Assembly (NCBI GenBank): GCA_028565635.1
Contig: JAOXYB010020349.1
Coordinates: 1-17,576, forward strand
Direction: 5' to 3'
DNA from: Phoronis ovalis
Taxonomy: Eukaryota; Phoronida; Phoronidae
Length of the DNA: 17,576 nt
In this document: piece after piece, positions 16,710-17,576 of the stretch
Position numbering within the stretch: position 1 is the stretch's first letter
How the letters are laid out: every line of letters begins with the position of its first letter
Position numbers and translations under genes: made by a program
Notes under the pieces: generated by a model
What the model saw: only the letters and a program-made list of their open reading frames with translations
Databases searched by the model: none
Told to the model about the DNA's origin: nothing

Positions 16710-17576
16710 CTGCAAAATTACCAAAAACATAGTATACTTAACCAAGAAATTGTCTAGCACAATTAATTTATGTTGAACATGGACCTTGCATATTTTGTGA
16801 AGTACACACCCAAGACTGCATGCAAACTTTCTCTCTTTTTCATCAAGGACCCTCTTAGGCGTACCCTCGCTCCTGGCCTCCATGCAGCCCACAGTGATCA
16901 CGTATTACTTGCAAATAGGTACTAGTATACATGTATTTATTTTTATAAGATTTTTAACAAACAAACATTCAGCAAATAAGTTTTGGCTCTGATTTTAACT
17001 TAATTAGTTTGTTGATTATCAACAAGTGTTTCAGCAATAACTAAAATTCAAGGCATCCAAATTTGAGATAACTATTACTACATTTAAAATAGTATTAATT
17101 AAGGGCTATAATTACAGATATTTTCATCATATTGTTCCAATTTATTATTTTTTTTAACAAAAAAAGTAAACGAACAGAGCACAAGGTTCAACTGCAGTCT
17201 GGTGATCAAACTGCTTGCAAAATAGGAAATACAAATATGAGGCTATTACTATTCATTTCACATCAAAACTGATATATCATGTATTGTAGTATTTTTTCGA
17301 TAAATGTTGTAAAGTAGTGAGTAAAGACTGCTATTGAACAAATAAATAATTTCCCACCATTAGCTCTGTCAACATTATTTGTATCACTGGGAATACTGGA
17401 GCCCCAAACTGTCACTACAAAGTGATTGACCTTCATAAACAAGCATATCTAGACAACGTACTGTTTACATTTGCACTGGACCATGGAGACCTTTCCCACA
17501 AACAGCCTGGCTAAATCATTTTAGGGCATCTACTGAATATTACAATATGCTGAGGCCCATGGCCATTGTGCTCACT
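16710..17576 (-). other. Upstream kelch intron, no further exon found
   Basis: No kelch, BACK or BTB signature is seen on the - strand. The open frame that runs from 16901 into exon 16481-16709 passes through the splice acceptor, so its upstream part (MITVGCMEARSEG and so on) is intron read as protein. A second - frame at about 17270-17437 (MKVNHFVVTVWGSS and so on) is short and unsupported. Confidence 0.6.

Noticed and set aside
16443-16901. - strand frame of 152 codons as one uninterrupted protein
   Set aside because: It runs through a clear acceptor at 16710 and past a donor at 16480. Only 16481-16709 is kelch coding.
1-17576. tRNA, rRNA, CRISPR array or bacterial operon
   Set aside because: I saw no tRNA-like B box, rRNA-like stretch, regular spacer array or ribosome-binding pattern. 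The gene structure is eukaryotic.

Overview
The window looks like nuclear DNA of an invertebrate animal. It is AT-rich, has no bacterial-style operons, and has genes split by GT-AG introns with short exons. It also holds decayed animal-type transposons. I cannot name the species. The transposon types and one unknown gene family would suit a mollusc, cnidarian or similar genome, but that is inference from memory.

Layout on the + strand: positions 1-92 carry a G-rich tandem motif. Positions 214-1476 hold the last exons of a gene I do not recognise. It encodes a single membrane-spanning segment and then a long acidic tail, and a long 3' untranslated region probably follows to about 3260. Positions 3260-5760 have no gene I can support, apart from a CTCF-like site at 3745. 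Positions 5767-7147 are a transposon graveyard. A pogo/Tigger transposase fragment has lost its last catalytic Asp. It abuts a Ty3/gypsy retrotransposon remnant that keeps a 57-bp (114-bp higher-order) minisatellite, a protease stub and the integrase zinc-binding region, but has no reverse transcriptase. Positions 8375-10021 hold the 3' exons of a second unrecognised gene, with a poly(A) signal at 10332. Positions 11370-12085 are a frameshifted copy of an unknown protein family.

Layout on the - strand: positions 13594-16709 are the last four coding exons of a BTB-kelch (KLHL-type) gene, the best supported gene here. They encode about five kelch blades plus the closing C-terminal strand. The BTB and BACK domains and the rest of the first blade must lie beyond 17576. 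Its introns hold degenerate repeats and a 13-bp tandem repeat of splice-donor-like units. A weak kelch-like fragment lies at 12169-12387.

The genes do not form a pathway; they are independent eukaryotic genes with repeat-rich spacers. I found no convincing tRNA, rRNA, CRISPR array or complete mobile element. The most interesting items are the dimeric minisatellite inside the retroelement, the unknown-family pseudogene, and the unresolved exon structure of the two + strand genes.
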